Counted from the first letter of the stretch, positions 1 to 11,418 are shown. The stretch: 64,000 bases of DNA from Virgibacillus ihumii (GCF_902726655.1 NZ_CACVAN010000001.1:682001-746000); one strand, 5' to 3'. Notes: generated by a model not told the origin, from the letters alone. Numbers and translations are program-made.

Positions 1-1
1 C

Positions 2-1804
<1,803 letters not shown>

Positions 1805-1833
1805 ATGCAGGCAGGATTTAAGGGGGAATTTGT

Positions 1834-4284
1834 TTGGCACAGTCGGAAAGCTATCTGGACTTACCACTGGAAGAAGTAATGGGAGACAGATTTGGCAGGT
1901 ACAGTAAATATATTATCCAGGATCGTGCATTGCCTGATGCCAGAGACGGATTAAAACCTGTTCAGCGCAGGATTCTCTATGCCATGCACGAGGAAAAAAA
2001 TACGTATGATAAAAACTTCCGAAAGGCAGCAAAAACAGTGGGTACTGTAATTGGTAACTACCACCCGCATGGAGATACATCTGTTTATGATGCGATGGTA
2101 CGATTAAGCCAGGAATGGAAAATCAGAAATGCACTGGTTGAAATGCATGGCAACAACGGAAGCATTGATGGAGACCCACCTGCTGCAATGCGGTACACGG
2201 AAGCAAGACTCTCCAAAATCTCATCAGAACTGCTGCGTGATATCGGAAAAGAAACCGTTGATTTTATACCGAATTTTGATGATACGATTTCAGAACCGGT
2301 TGTACTGCCTGCAAAATTTCCGAATCTCCTGGTAAACGGTTCGACCGGAATTTCTGCAGGGTATGCAACAGATATTCCGCCGCATAATCTGGCAGAGGTG
2401 ATCGATGCAGTTATTAAAAAAATTGACAAGCCTTCCGCTTCAGTGGATGAACTGCTTCAGGTTATGAAAGGCCCTGACTTTCCGACAGGCGGCATTATAC
2501 AAGGTGTAGATGGAATTAGAAAAGCATATGAAACCGGAAGAGGCAAGATTGTTGTCCGCGGAAAAGCAAAGGTGGAAGATCTGCGCAGCGGCAGACAGCA
2601 AATTGTGATTGATGAAATTCCTTATGAGGTCAATAAAGCTAACATGGTCAAGAAAATGGATGAACTTCGCATCGACCGAAAAGTGGAAGGTATTTTAGAG
2701 GTTCGTGATGAAACAGACCGGACTGGCCTTCGGGTCGTGGTGGAGCTGAAAAAAGATGCGAACAGCCAAGGCGTGCTGAACTATCTGTATAAAAATACGG
2801 ATCTGCAGGTAACGTACCATTTTAATATGGTGGCCATTCAGAATAAGACACCTAAAGTGCTGTCACTTCCGCAAATTCTTGACGCATACATCGACCATCA
2901 AAAAGAAGTCATGACCAGACAAATACAGTACGATTTAAAAAAGGCAAATGACCGCTCACATATACTCGAAGGGCTGATTAAAGCAATATCCGTTTTGGAC
3001 GAACTTATTGCTACCATTCGTGCGTCTAAAGACAAAGGTGATGCAAAGAAACGGATTATCGCAAAATATGATTTCACGGAAGCACAGGCTGAAGCAATCG
3101 TAATGCTCCAGTTGTACAGATTGACAAATACGGATATAACATCGCTTGAAAAAGAAGCGGAAGAGCTCCGTAAAGCGATCGCAGAATATGAGGAGCTGCT
3201 CGGCAGTGAGAAAAAGCTTTACCAGGCTATTAAAAAGGATCTAAGACAAATCAAGAAAAGCTTTTCCGACAGTCGAAAAACTAAAATTGAAGAACAAATT
3301 GAAGAATTAACCTTTAACATTGAAGTAACCGTTGCCAGTGAGGATGTACTCGTTTCCGTGACCAGAAGCGGCTATGTAAAACGGACCAGCATCCGTTCGT
3401 ATGGTGCTTCGAACGGTGAAGATTTCGCCATGAAAGATGAAGATCACATGATTGGTTTGTTGGAGTTAAACACAACAGATAAACTGCTCCTCTTCACAAC
3501 GAAAGGTAAATATATATTTATTCCTGTCCACGAGCTGCCTGACATCAAGTGGAAAGATCTTGGACAGCACATATCGAATATTGTCTCGATTGATAAGGAT
3601 GAACGGATTGTTCAATGTATTCCGGTCCGGGAATTCCAGGAAGACAGTTATCTAATTTTCTTTACCAGAAACGGTCTGGTAAAACGCAGCGAGCTGAAAC
3701 TTTACGATGCACAGCGTTATTCAAAAGCACTTATTGCACTGAACTTAAAAGGTGATGATGAGGTAGTTAATGTGTTGCAGACAAACGGGCATTCAGACGT
3801 ATTTGTCGCATCGGACAAGGGTTATGGTCTCTGGTATCACGAGTCGGAAATTTCCGTTGTCGGTCAGCGTGCAGCAGGAGTAAAGGCAATTAAGCTAAAA
3901 GCAGGAGAGCAAGTTGTCAGCGGACAAGTTTTTGATGATTTAACGGAACCATCGCTGGTTGTTGTTACCCAGCGTGGCGCATGTAAACGCATGAAATTGA
4001 GTGAATTTGAGAAGGCGAGCCGTGCCAATCGCGGTTTGTTGATGCTGCGGGAATTAAAAAGCAAGCCGCACCGAATAAAAGGGTTGTTTGCAGTTAATGA
4101 TCAGGACACCATTTGCTTTAAAACAGCCAACGGTGAAACACACAGTATCTACCCGCTGAACTTATCGGCAAGTGACCGATACAGCAATGGATCATTCGTA
4201 ATTGACAGTGATAACCATGGTGAAGTAACGGAAGTCTGGAAAGAAGCTGTTTATGATAAGGTCTTTGAGGATATACAGGACTGA
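1834..4284 (+). CDS. parC: DNA topoisomerase IV subunit A
   Basis: Breakage-reunion subunit of topoisomerase IV, 816 aa, the usual length. The start is TTG, chosen because AGGGGGAA lies 5-12 bases upstream and no ATG fits. The catalytic tyrosine is Tyr121 in AAMRYTEARL. The helix-turn-helix region contains HPHGDTSVYDAMV, where many homologues have Ser and Glu at the two quinolone-associated positions and this one has Thr and Asp. The C-terminal part has the repeated beta-pinwheel blades (for example VTRSGYVKR, FFTRNGLVKRSELK, VTQRGACKRMKL). It follows parE directly and is closed by a hairpin terminator. Confidence 0.97.
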   Translation: MAQSESYLDLPLEEVMGDRFGRYSKYIIQDRALPDARDGLKPVQRRILYAMHEEKNTYDKNFRKAAKTVGTVIGNYHPHGDTSVYDAMVRLSQEWKIRNALVEMHGNNGSIDGDPPAAMRYTEARLSKISSELLRDIGKETVDFIPNFDDTISEPVVLPAKFPNLLVNGSTGISAGYATDIPPHNLAEVIDAVIKKIDKPSASVDELLQVMKGPDFPTGGIIQGVDGIRKAYETGRGKIVVRGKAKVEDLRSGRQQIVIDEIPYEVNKANMVKKMDELRIDRKVEGILEVRDETDRTGLRVVVELKKDANSQGVLNYLYKNTDLQVTYHFNMVAIQNKTPKVLSLPQILDAYIDHQKEVMTRQIQYDLKKANDRSHILEGLIKAISVLDELIATIRASKDKGDAKKRIIAKYDFTEAQAEAIVMLQLYRLTNTDITSLEKEAEELRKAIAEYEELLGSEKKLYQAIKKDLRQIKKSFSDSRKTKIEEQIEELTFNIEVTVASEDVLVSVTRSGYVKRTSIRSYGASNGEDFAMKDEDHMIGLLELNTTDKLLLFTTKGKYIFIPVHELPDIKWKDLGQHISNIVSIDKDERIVQCIPVREFQEDSYLIFFTRNGLVKRSELKLYDAQRYSKALIALNLKGDDEVVNVLQTNGHSDVFVASDKGYGLWYHESEISVVGQRAAGVKAIKLKAGEQVVSGQVFDDLTEPSLVVVTQRGACKRMKLSEFEKASRANRGLLMLRELKSKPHRIKGLFAVNDQDTICFKTANGETHSIYPLNLSASDRYSNGSFVIDSDNHGEVTEVWKEAVYDKVFEDIQD

Positions 4285-4301
4285 ACGGATGTACTTACCC
4301 A

Positions 4302-4339
4302 TTTCCCGTATCACGTTAGGTGGTGCGGGAATATTTTTT
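4302..4339 (+). terminator. Rho-independent terminator of parEC
   Basis: Stem TTCCCG-TATCAC against GTGGTG-CGGGAA (two G-T pairs), then ATTTTTT. It sits 18 bases after the parC stop. Confidence 0.8.
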
Positions 4340-4340
4340 G

Positions 4341-4372
4341 GCAGATAAGAAATTTTAAACTTTCTTATCTGC
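4341..4372. terminator. Perfect 12-bp inverted repeat between convergent genes
   Basis: GCAGATAAGAAA and its exact complement are separated by 8 bases. It lies between the convergent parC and the minus-strand membrane gene ending at 4390, and may act as a second or opposite-strand terminator. Confidence 0.55.
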
Positions 4373-4389
4373 ATCAGTACAAGCTACGG

Positions 4390-4893
4390 TTAATTACTAA
4401 ATGATCGTGTTTCATGCCTTGATTTCACCGACTCATAAAAAAGCGCTGTTGTAGTAAGAACAATGAGAAATACAGCAACAGAGTAGTGCAATTGATAGCC
4501 ATTTTGATGTTTTGTAACGCCCATCATTGTCGAAATCCACTCTGCTCCTAATCCCATAACTGTCCATATCAGGATATACCAAATAAAGCCCTTTTTGTTA
4601 ATACCTAAAACATCATATACATAAATAAAGAAATAGCTAATCGGAGCAAACATGACATAGGTAAGCAAGTCAAATAATTCATAGCCGTTTAAATCATTCG
4701 TCTTATAAAGATCAATTAAGCCTCCTCCAATTGTAAAATCAAACAGTGTTGAAACAGCAAATCCCCAAATTAAAAACAGCAATGTCACATCCCGGGTAAA
4801 CCGTTTGGGAAGCAGAAAGAAAATGACATAGAGGATAACAAGCGCGATTAAAATGTAAATTTCATTTTTATCAAAGTACCCCCACAACGTCAT
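4390..4893 (-). CDS. Small integral membrane protein (possibly CBO0543 family)
   Basis: 167 aa, about five predicted membrane helices (for example IYILIALVILYVIFFLLP and FLIVLTTTALF). I place the start at ATG 4893 because GGAGGT sits just upstream and because its ATG overlaps the TGA of the preceding gene (ATGA). The overall pattern, with paired aromatic and charged residues around helices, resembles the CBO0543-like membrane proteins common in spore formers, but I cannot confirm this. No catalytic motif is visible. It forms a two-gene unit with the 4890-5363 gene. Confidence 0.75.
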   Translation of the reverse strand: MTLWGYFDKNEIYILIALVILYVIFFLLPKRFTRDVTLLFLIWGFAVSTLFDFTIGGGLIDLYKTNDLNGYELFDLLTYVMFAPISYFFIYVYDVLGINKKGFIWYILIWTVMGLGAEWISTMMGVTKHQNGYQLHYSVAVFLIVLTTTALFYESVKSRHETRSFSN

Positions 4894-5363
4894 GATACCT
4901 CCACCTCGCTCCGGGTCAATCTCCGAAATAATTGATGCGCGTAATATGCAATCAGATGCAGGATAATAAAGTAAAGGATATCGTAGCCAAAATTCCATTT
5001 GAGGTAACCGATAATATCAAAATAGACAGAAAGCGCCCTTAATCCAAGCAAGAAAATCAACGATACAGCGGTTGTCAGTATGAATCTTGCAACGGAATTT
5101 GATTGATGAAGGACATTTAATTGTGTAATTAACGTCATTGGAATGATAACACTTCTATTTAATAAATACACCACATACTTAATGCCCTCTTGAGTTTGTT
5201 TGATTAGCTTCAATTCTTCAATTATAATCCACGATATATTAATGGTTATAATTAATAACAATAAGAATGTTATTGTATTCTCGATAATGGAAAGTTTTTT
5301 TGGCATGATGACAAATATGGCTGTAATCAACCATGATGCCAGGAAAAAAACTGCAAACTCCAT
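4890..5363 (-). CDS. Integral membrane protein of unknown function
   Basis: 157 aa with an N-terminal hydrophobic segment (FAVFFLASWLITAIFVIM) and three to four further helices; hydrophobic almost throughout and ending in a basic-acidic tail RRLTRSEVEVS. GTGGAGGT is well placed before the ATG. It is translationally coupled to the next membrane protein by a 4-base stop/start overlap, so the two probably act together. Not recognised beyond that. Confidence 0.75.
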   Translation of the reverse strand: MEFAVFFLASWLITAIFVIMPKKLSIIENTITFLLLLIITINISWIIIEELKLIKQTQEGIKYVVYLLNRSVIIPMTLITQLNVLHQSNSVARFILTTAVSLIFLLGLRALSVYFDIIGYLKWNFGYDILYFIILHLIAYYAHQLFRRLTRSEVEVS

Positions 5364-5473
5364 GTTGAACCTCCACTTTAATTATTGTGCCGTTCTCTTA
5401 TTGTTATAATTTTGATAAAAAATATACCAGCCTGACATACACATCCATAAAAACTCCGTGATGAATTATTCAA

Positions 5474-5959
5474 CTAAAAGAAAGTAAATTCAGCATTTAT
5501 TTCATCATCAATACGAAGTGTCACAAATGAGTAATAAGGTTGTGTACGCTTATCAGTTGGGGAGCCAGGGTTCAACAGCAAAACTTTTTTGAAATAACGG
5601 AGCAGCGGAATATGGGAGTGTCCAAAAATAATGGCATCCACATCGTCATCAAGGAATGCATCGAAAGCCCGTCTTTCCGTTGTCTTTTTTTCACCGTGAC
5701 CATGGACAATCCCAATTCGAAATCCGTTAATTATCAGGAGTTCTTTGGAGGAGAATTTATCCAGAATCTCTTCGTTTTCAATATTGCCGTAAACCCCTTT
5801 TACAGGTGCATACTGTTGAAGCATGTCATACACTTCCATCGAACTCCAGTCGCCGGCGTGAATGATGAGTTTGGCTGCTTCCAACTCCTTCATGAGACGG
5901 GAGGGCAGTTTTGGTCCTTTTTTTGGAATATGGGTGTCTGATATGACAATGATTTTCAT
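5474..5959 (-). CDS. Metallophosphoesterase, YfcE/MJ0936-type phosphodiesterase
   Basis: 161 aa, the usual size for single-domain YfcE-type enzymes. The di-metal motifs are in order: ISDTHIP near the N terminus, HAGDW at about residues 36-40, YGNIE at about 58-62, VHGHGE at about 85-90 and FGHSHIP at about 112-118. These are known to bind two divalent metals and hydrolyse phosphodiesters; the natural substrate of such proteins in Bacillaceae is generally unclear. AAAGGAGC precedes the ATG. It stands alone between the membrane pair and the divergent TetR gene. Confidence 0.9.
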   Translation of the reverse strand: MKIIVISDTHIPKKGPKLPSRLMKELEAAKLIIHAGDWSSMEVYDMLQQYAPVKGVYGNIENEEILDKFSSKELLIINGFRIGIVHGHGEKKTTERRAFDAFLDDDVDAIIFGHSHIPLLRYFKKVLLLNPGSPTDKRTQPYYSFVTLRIDDEINAEFTFF

Positions 5960-6286
5960 GAGAATTTGCTCCTTTCACTCCATTTTTTTAACTGTATTAT
6001 AGCATGCTTCCATCTACTTTAACGATTTATCAGGAAGATATTTTCAGCAGTCGGCCGGGCTATGAGAAGGTTAAATGGGTTCAGTTAAAGGTAAATGTCG
6101 AATTAATATATGATTCACCAAAAAAATTAAAAAGTCCCGAATTTACGGTGAATTCGTAGGAAAAGCAGCTGAATTCGCCAAAAAAGGTTTTCTTTACTAT
6201 CCAGGCATGATTTTATTTTTGTGAAAACGCTTTATATAATCTGAAAAATATGGTAGATTAAGATTAGGTTGTTGAAAGGAGGGCTC
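5960..6286. other. Intergenic region between divergent genes
   Basis: 327 bases with no coding frame I can support on either strand. It contains the promoter side of the phosphodiesterase gene, an AT-rich stretch with repeated GAATTC/CACCAAAAAA motifs (6110-6185), and near its right end a possible -10 TATAAT (6235-6240) overlapped by a cre-like sequence. Confidence 0.6.
6220..6237 (+). promoter_or_regulatory. Possible catabolite-responsive element (cre)
   Basis: TGAAAACGCTTTAT fits the CcpA consensus TGNAARCGNWWWCA at 12 of 14 positions. It overlaps the presumed -10 box TATAAT upstream of the TetR gene, which would allow carbon repression of the regulator of the acyl-CoA operon. Prediction from sequence only. 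Confidence 0.45.
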
Positions 6287-6901
6287 ATGGCGGATCTGCG
6301 AAATAGAATTATTCAGGAAGCACTATTTTTATTTGAAAAAGATGGTTTTCATGGCGTTTCAGTAAACCAAATCGTACAAAAAGTCGGTACTTCCAAAGGC
6401 GGATTTTATCATCATTTCACATCAAAGGACGAATTGTTGTTTGTCATTCACGACACGTTTATTACGTATGTATTGGATAAGGCGATGATTGCAGACGGAG
6501 CCTATGACTCGCCAACACAAAAACTGGAAGCGATTGTAAAAGATTTCGTTAAAGTATTTGATCTGTACAAGGCACATATTTCCGTGTTTTACCAGGAGAA
6601 CATTTACTTAAAACCGGAATATGAATCAATGATTAAGAAAAAGCGCGATCACTTTAAACAGATTATTATTCAGACAATCCATGAGGGCAAGGAAAGTGGC
6701 GATTTTCGCCGTGATATACCCGCAGATATTACAGGAATGGCGATTCTCGGTATGGTAAACTGGACGTACAAATGGTATAAGCGGTCAGGACCTAAATCAA
6801 TCGATGAAATTGGCAATATATTTGTTGATTTCATATTGCGTGCGATTCTGGAAACAAATACATACCAAAATAAAGCAAGGGAAAGTTTTTTACCTGACTA
6901 A
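6287..6901 (+). CDS. TetR/AcrR family transcriptional regulator
   Basis: 204 aa. ATG 6287 is chosen because AAAGGAGGG ends 4 bases before it; an upstream in-frame TTG lies inside that ribosome site. Residues 1-60 form the TetR helix-turn-helix (ALFLFEKDGFHGVSVNQIV, TSKGGFYHHFTSKDELL). The remainder is an all-helical ligand domain. It lies 79 bases upstream of the acyl-CoA dehydrogenase, and a palindrome typical of TetR operators lies in the gap, so it very likely represses the acyl-CoA operon in response to an acyl-CoA or related ligand (inference, by analogy with fatty-acid-type TetR regulators). Confidence 0.9.
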   Translation: MADLRNRIIQEALFLFEKDGFHGVSVNQIVQKVGTSKGGFYHHFTSKDELLFVIHDTFITYVLDKAMIADGAYDSPTQKLEAIVKDFVKVFDLYKAHISVFYQENIYLKPEYESMIKKKRDHFKQIIIQTIHEGKESGDFRRDIPADITGMAILGMVNWTYKWYKRSGPKSIDEIGNIFVDFILRAILETNTYQNKARESFLPD

Positions 6902-6933
6902 AGGAAATCGCTTTCTTTTTTAATGACGCATAC

Positions 6934-6951
6934 AGACCAACCAGTCGGTCT
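6934..6951. promoter_or_regulatory. Probable TetR operator
   Basis: AGACCAACCAGTCGGTCT matches its own reverse complement at 14 of 18 positions, with outer arms AGACC/GGTCT. This GACC...GGTC form is common among TetR-family operators. It lies 29 bases before the acyl-CoA dehydrogenase start and just after the regulator gene. Confidence 0.65.
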
Positions 6952-6980
6952 TAAATGCATAAACTTCGAGGAGGTTTGAG

Positions 6981-8123
6981 ATGAATTTTGAATTAACAAA
7001 AGAACAGGCAATGATCAGAAGTATGGTGCAGGACTTTGCTCAAAATGTGATCCAGCCCAAAGCAATTGAAATCGACAAAGAAGCAAGGTTTCCGGTTGAG
7101 ACATTTGAACAAATGGGTGAATTGGGATTATTGGGAATTCCTTTTTCTGAAGAATATGGCGGCTCCGGCGGGGATACCGTTTCATATGCCATCGCAGTTG
7201 AAGAAGTCGGCAGAGTTTGCGGAAGTACTGGGCTTAGTTTTGCGGCAGCTGTGTCACTTGGATCAAGTCCGATTTATTACTTTGGGACGGAGGAGCAGAA
7301 ACGTAAATTTCTCACTCCGATGGCAGAAGGAAAAGCATTGGGTGCATTCGGTCTGACTGAACCAAATGCAGGGTCTGATGCCGGTGGAACAAAAACAACA
7401 GCGGTTGAAGATGGCGATGATTATGTCATAAATGGTGAAAAGTGTTTTATCACCAATGCGAGTTATGCGAAAACGATTATCGTTACAGCTGTAACAGGCA
7501 AAAACGACCGCGGCAAAAATATTATTTCTGCTATCATCGTACCGACTGATACGGAAGGAGTCACTATTACAAGTAATTATGACAAAATGGGTGTACGCGG
7601 TTCGGACACAGCAGAAATTGTCCTTGATAATGTCCGTGTTCCAAAAGCAAACCTGCTGGGCGATCCGAATAAAGGATTCAGCCAGTTTTTGTATACCCTG
7701 GATGGCGGACGAATTTCGATAGCTGCTATTGGTCTGGGAATTGCCCAGGGATCCCTTGATCGGGCATTGAGCTATGCGAAAGAGCGGAAGCAATTCGGTA
7801 AGCCAATCTCTGATTTCCAGGCGATCCAATTTAAGCTGGCGGACATGGCGATGGAAGTTGAGCTTGCCAGAAACATCGTTTATAAAGCTGCATGGCTGAA
7901 AGACAACGAAAAGCCATTCTCTAAAGAAGCAGCATACGCAAAATTATATGCTACGGAAACGGCATTTCGTGCTGCCAACCAGGCAATTCAAATTCATGGT
8001 GGTTATGGGTATATGCGTGAATATGAAGTCGAACGATACTTGCGTGATGCGAAACTGCTGGAAATTGGAGAAGGTACATCCGAGGTGCAGCGGATGGTTA
8101 TTGCCAGACAATTAGGTTGCTGA
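6981..8123 (+). CDS. yngJ: Acyl-CoA dehydrogenase
   Basis: FAD enzyme that oxidises acyl-CoA to 2-enoyl-CoA, 380 aa as usual for the short/branched-chain family. Signature [19 protein letters not shown] at about residues 121-139; the substrate/flavin-binding stretch [17 protein letters not shown] at about 270-286; the catalytic Glu is probably in [11 protein letters not shown] near residue 367. First gene of the operon that also holds an acyl-CoA ligase, a biotin-dependent carboxylase and an enoyl-CoA hydratase, the order seen in the B. subtilis yng cluster. That context suggests isovaleryl-CoA (leucine breakdown), but butyryl-CoA is possible. Confidence 0.93.
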   Translation: MNFELTKEQAMIRSMVQDFAQNVIQPKAIEIDKEARFPVETFEQMGELGLLGIPFSEEYGGSGGDTVSYAIAVEEVGRVCGSTGLSFAAAVSLGSSPIYYFGTEEQKRKFLTPMAEGKALGAFGLTEPNAGSDAGGTKTTAVEDGDDYVINGEKCFITNASYAKTIIVTAVTGKNDRGKNIISAIIVPTDTEGVTITSNYDKMGVRGSDTAEIVLDNVRVPKANLLGDPNKGFSQFLYTLDGGRISIAAIGLGIAQGSLDRALSYAKERKQFGKPISDFQAIQFKLADMAMEVELARNIVYKAAWLKDNEKPFSKEAAYAKLYATETAFRAANQAIQIHGGYGYMREYEVERYLRDAKLLEIGEGTSEVQRMVIARQLGC

Positions 8124-8147
8124 CAATTTTAATAAGGGAGGGAGTTC

Positions 8148-9779
8148 ATGTCTTTAATAGATGTAACAGTAGGCGGAATCCTGGAGAAACAGGCAGCGTT
8201 ATACCCGGATCAGGAAGCGGTTATTTATCCGGAATTGAACTTGCGGAAAACTTATAAAGAATTTAATGAGATGGCTGATCAGGCAGCGAAAGGATTTATG
8301 GCACTGGGGATTGAAAAAGGCGAGAATGTTGCCATCTGGTCAGACAATAAACCGGAATGGCTGACCTCGCAGTTTGCAACAGGAAAAATGGGGGCAGTTC
8401 TTGTTACCGTAAACACCAGCTATCAGGCAAAGGAATTGGAGTATCTATTAAAGCAATCCGAATCAACAACATTGATTATGGCCGAGTCCTATAAAGGAAC
8501 ATCATATATTGATGTGCTGAAAAAGGTTTGTCCCGAGTTTGAAACAGCTGAAAAAGGAAACTTTCAATCTGACAAATTACCATTCTTAAAAAATATTATC
8601 GTGCTCAGTGATGACAGTTATCCAAACGCGTACACCTGGAATGAGGTAATGGAAATGGCTGACAAGGTGTCAGACGGGGACCTGGATGAACAGAAAAAGT
8701 CACTCGGCTTCCATGAGGTTATTAATATGCAGTATACATCAGGTACAACCGGATTTCCGAAAGGTGTCATGCTGACTCATCATAACATCGTAAATAATGG
8801 GAATCAGATTGCAGATTGCATGAAACTGACAAATGAAGACCGGCTATGTATACCAGTACCGTTTTTTCACTGTTTCGGCTGTGTACTCGGTGTGCTTGCA
8901 GCGGTTTCAAAGGGAACAACAATGGTTATTGTGGAACAATTTGAGGCTGAAAGAGTCATGAAAGCTGTATCAGATGAAAAATGCACAGCACTTCATGGTG
9001 TACCGACAATGTTTATTGCTGAATTGAATCATCCAAACTTTGACAGGTATGATTTTTCCCATTTACGTACCGGTATTATGGCAGGATCTACTTGTCCGAT
9101 CGAGGTCATGAATGATGTAATGAATAAAATGGGTGCATCCGAAATTACGATTGCATATGGTCAAACGGAATCATCACCGGTGTTCCTCCAGACAAGAACC
9201 GATGATCCGGCTGAATTAAAAGCGAGTACAGTCGGACAGGTGCATCCGAATGTGGAAGTAAAAATTGTTGTACCCGGAACCGATGATGAACAAGAACAGG
9301 GCGTACCGGGTGAGTTGTACACCCGTGGATATCACGTTATGAAAGGGTATTACAATAACGAGGAAGCGACCATTCAGGCAATCGACAGTGATGGATGGCT
9401 GCACACAGGTGATTTGGCTGTTATGGATGAAAATGGTTACTTCTCCATCACCGGCCGGATGAAAGATATGATTATCCGCGGCGGTGAAAATGTTTATCCA
9501 AGGGAGATTGAAGAGTTTTTGTATCAGTACCCTGACGTGATGGATGTTCAGGTTATCGGTGTTCCGGATAAAAAATACGGGGAAGAATTGATGGCCTGGA
9601 TTATATTAAAAGATAATTCCGGGACGACCGAAGAGGACATCAGGGAATTTTGCAAAGGAAATATATCTTATCATAAAATTCCAAAGTATATTTCCTTCGT
9701 TGATGAATATCCGATGACCGCAAGCGGAAAGATTCAGAAGTATAAACTGAGAGAATATGCAAAAGAGCAAATTTCATAA
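8148..9779 (+). CDS. yngI: Acyl-CoA synthetase (AMP-forming)
   Basis: Activates a carboxylic acid with ATP and CoA. 543 aa. The P-loop-like motif YTSGTTGFPKGV lies at about residue 195, the A5 motif YGQTESSPVF at about 340, the A7/A8 motifs GWLHTGDLAVMDENGY and GRMKDMIIRGGENVYPREIE at about 421-455, and the A10 lysine in PMTASGKIQKYKL near the end. Strong AGGGAGGGAG site before the ATG. Its stop TAA overlaps a potential ATG, with the biotin carboxylase ATG 15 bases on, so translation is probably coupled. Substrate is inferred only from context (branched or medium-chain acid). Confidence 0.92.
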   Translation: MSLIDVTVGGILEKQAALYPDQEAVIYPELNLRKTYKEFNEMADQAAKGFMALGIEKGENVAIWSDNKPEWLTSQFATGKMGAVLVTVNTSYQAKELEYLLKQSESTTLIMAESYKGTSYIDVLKKVCPEFETAEKGNFQSDKLPFLKNIIVLSDDSYPNAYTWNEVMEMADKVSDGDLDEQKKSLGFHEVINMQYTSGTTGFPKGVMLTHHNIVNNGNQIADCMKLTNEDRLCIPVPFFHCFGCVLGVLAAVSKGTTMVIVEQFEAERVMKAVSDEKCTALHGVPTMFIAELNHPNFDRYDFSHLRTGIMAGSTCPIEVMNDVMNKMGASEITIAYGQTESSPVFLQTRTDDPAELKASTVGQVHPNVEVKIVVPGTDDEQEQGVPGELYTRGYHVMKGYYNNEEATIQAIDSDGWLHTGDLAVMDENGYFSITGRMKDMIIRGGENVYPREIEEFLYQYPDVMDVQVIGVPDKKYGEELMAWIILKDNSGTTEEDIREFCKGNISYHKIPKYISFVDEYPMTASGKIQKYKLREYAKEQIS

Positions 9780-9793
9780 TGGGGAGCGAGTCG

Positions 9794-11149
9794 ATGATAA
9801 AAAAAGTATTGATTGCAAACCGAGGAGAAATAGCCGCACGTGTTATCCGTACATGTAAGAAACTTGATATCAAGACCGTGGCTGTCTATTCTGAAGCAGA
9901 TCAAAAAGCACCGTTTGTGGAAATGGCTGATGAAAGTTTTCTGATTGGTCCACCACGTGTCAATGAGAGCTATCTGAACGTGGATAAGATTGTTTCGATC
10001 GCCAAAGAAGCGGGAGTGGATGCGATCCATCCAGGTTATGGCTTCCTGAGTGAAAGTGGACAGTTCTCTGATAAGTGCGAGCAAAATGATATCATATTTA
10101 TCGGGCCGTCCAAAACGGTTATGGAAAAAATGGGAAGTAAAATCGAGGCGCGAAAGGCGATGCAGAAAGCTGGGGTGCCGGTTGTACCCGGGACTGAAGG
10201 TGCAGTTGCTTCAGCTGATGAAGCAATTGAGATTGCCAAAGAGATTGGGTATCCGGTAATGTTGAAGGCGTCTGCTGGCGGCGGCGGAATTGGTATGCAG
10301 GTTGTCCGCTCCGATGACGAACTGATGAAGGCGTTTGAGAGCAATTCAAAACGTGCCAAAACATTTTTCGGTGATGGGGCCATGTTTATGGAGAAGAAAC
10401 TGGAAAATGCCCGTCATATCGAAATTCAACTGTTGGCGGACAGTCATGGAAATGCTGTACATCTTTTTGAACGGGAATGTTCGATCCAGCGCCGTAATCA
10501 AAAAGTGGTGGAAGAAGCACCTTCTCCGTTTATTTCTGAGGAAACGCGTCAGAAAATGGGGAATGCCGCAGTAAAAGCAGCAAAATCCTTAGGCTATACC
10601 AATGCGGGGACAATTGAATTTCTGGTGGATGAAAAGGAAAACTTTTACTTCCTGGAAATGAATACACGCATCCAGGTGGAACATCCGATTACGGAGGAAA
10701 TTACTGGACTGGATATCGTGGAAAAGCAGCTTGAAATTGCCGATGGAAAAGAACTGCAATTGCAGCAGAACGACCTGACGATTGATGGCCATGCAATTGA
10801 AGTTAGGATTTATGCGGAAGATCCGAAAACATTTTTCCCGTCACCAGGGCATATTGACGAATTTCATCTGCCGGATGGTGAGTACGTCCGTAATGAGGCG
10901 GCGGTTACTGGCAATTATGATGTAACCCCATTCTATGATCCAATGATTGGCAAGTTAATTATTAAAGGTGATAATAGGGATGAAGCGATATCCCGGATGA
11001 AACAAGCACTGATGACGTATAAGGTCGAGGGCATTAAAACAAATATACCAATGCTGATTGATATAATTGACAATGATGAATTTAAAAAAGGCAATACGAC
11101 AACAGCATTTGTTGATGACTATTATTTACCACAACTTAAAGCAAAATAG
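9794..11149 (+). CDS. yngH: Biotin carboxylase subunit of an acyl-CoA carboxylase
   Basis: 451 aa, equal to stand-alone AccC-type subunits. It carboxylates biotin on the small carrier protein encoded next, using ATP and bicarbonate. MIKKVLIANRGEIAARVIRTC marks the N domain; the glycine-rich ATP loop KASAGGGGIGMQ is at about residue 158; the catalytic stretch NFYFLEMNTRIQVEHP is at about 282. Start ATG 9794 is chosen over the upstream in-frame ATG 9779 because GGGGAG precedes it and the sequence aligns with the family start. Because the partner genes are acyl-CoA genes, this is likely a methylcrotonyl- or similar acyl-CoA carboxylase, distinct from the housekeeping acetyl-CoA enzyme. Confidence 0.92.
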   Translation: MIKKVLIANRGEIAARVIRTCKKLDIKTVAVYSEADQKAPFVEMADESFLIGPPRVNESYLNVDKIVSIAKEAGVDAIHPGYGFLSESGQFSDKCEQNDIIFIGPSKTVMEKMGSKIEARKAMQKAGVPVVPGTEGAVASADEAIEIAKEIGYPVMLKASAGGGGIGMQVVRSDDELMKAFESNSKRAKTFFGDGAMFMEKKLENARHIEIQLLADSHGNAVHLFERECSIQRRNQKVVEEAPSPFISEETRQKMGNAAVKAAKSLGYTNAGTIEFLVDEKENFYFLEMNTRIQVEHPITEEITGLDIVEKQLEIADGKELQLQQNDLTIDGHAIEVRIYAEDPKTFFPSPGHIDEFHLPDGEYVRNEAAVTGNYDVTPFYDPMIGKLIIKGDNRDEAISRMKQALMTYKVEGIKTNIPMLIDIIDNDEFKKGNTTTAFVDDYYLPQLKAK

Positions 11150-11162
11150 GAGGAATTTAATC

Positions 11163-11375
11163 ATGACTGAAGTAAAAGCATCAATGGCAGGAAGCGTATG
11201 GAAAATTGCAGTTAGCGCAGGCGAACAGGTAGAAGAGGATCAGGATATTGTTATTCTGGAATCGATGAAAATGGAAATTCCGATCCCGGCTGAAGAAGAC
11301 GGAACAGTGAAAGAGTTGAAAGTTGCTGAGGGTGATTTTGTTAATGAAGGCGATGTTATTGCGGTAATCGAATAA
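11163..11375 (+). CDS. yngHB: Biotin carboxyl carrier protein
   Basis: 70 aa, a bare biotinyl domain. The biotinylation site is the lysine of ESMKMEIP at about residues 43-50, flanked by the usual glycines (MAGSVWKI, EGDFVNEGDVIAVIE). ATG 11163 is chosen because GGAGGAATTTAATC precedes it and this gives the normal family length. It sits between biotin carboxylase and enoyl-CoA hydratase. In B. subtilis the HMG-CoA lyase gene yngG follows at this point; here only 43 bases separate it from the hydratase. Confidence 0.93.
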   Translation: MTEVKASMAGSVWKIAVSAGEQVEEDQDIVILESMKMEIPIPAEEDGTVKELKVAEGDFVNEGDVIAVIE

Positions 11376-11418
11376 AATGAAAATAATCAATCACACATGG
11401 TAGCAAAGGAGAATAATA

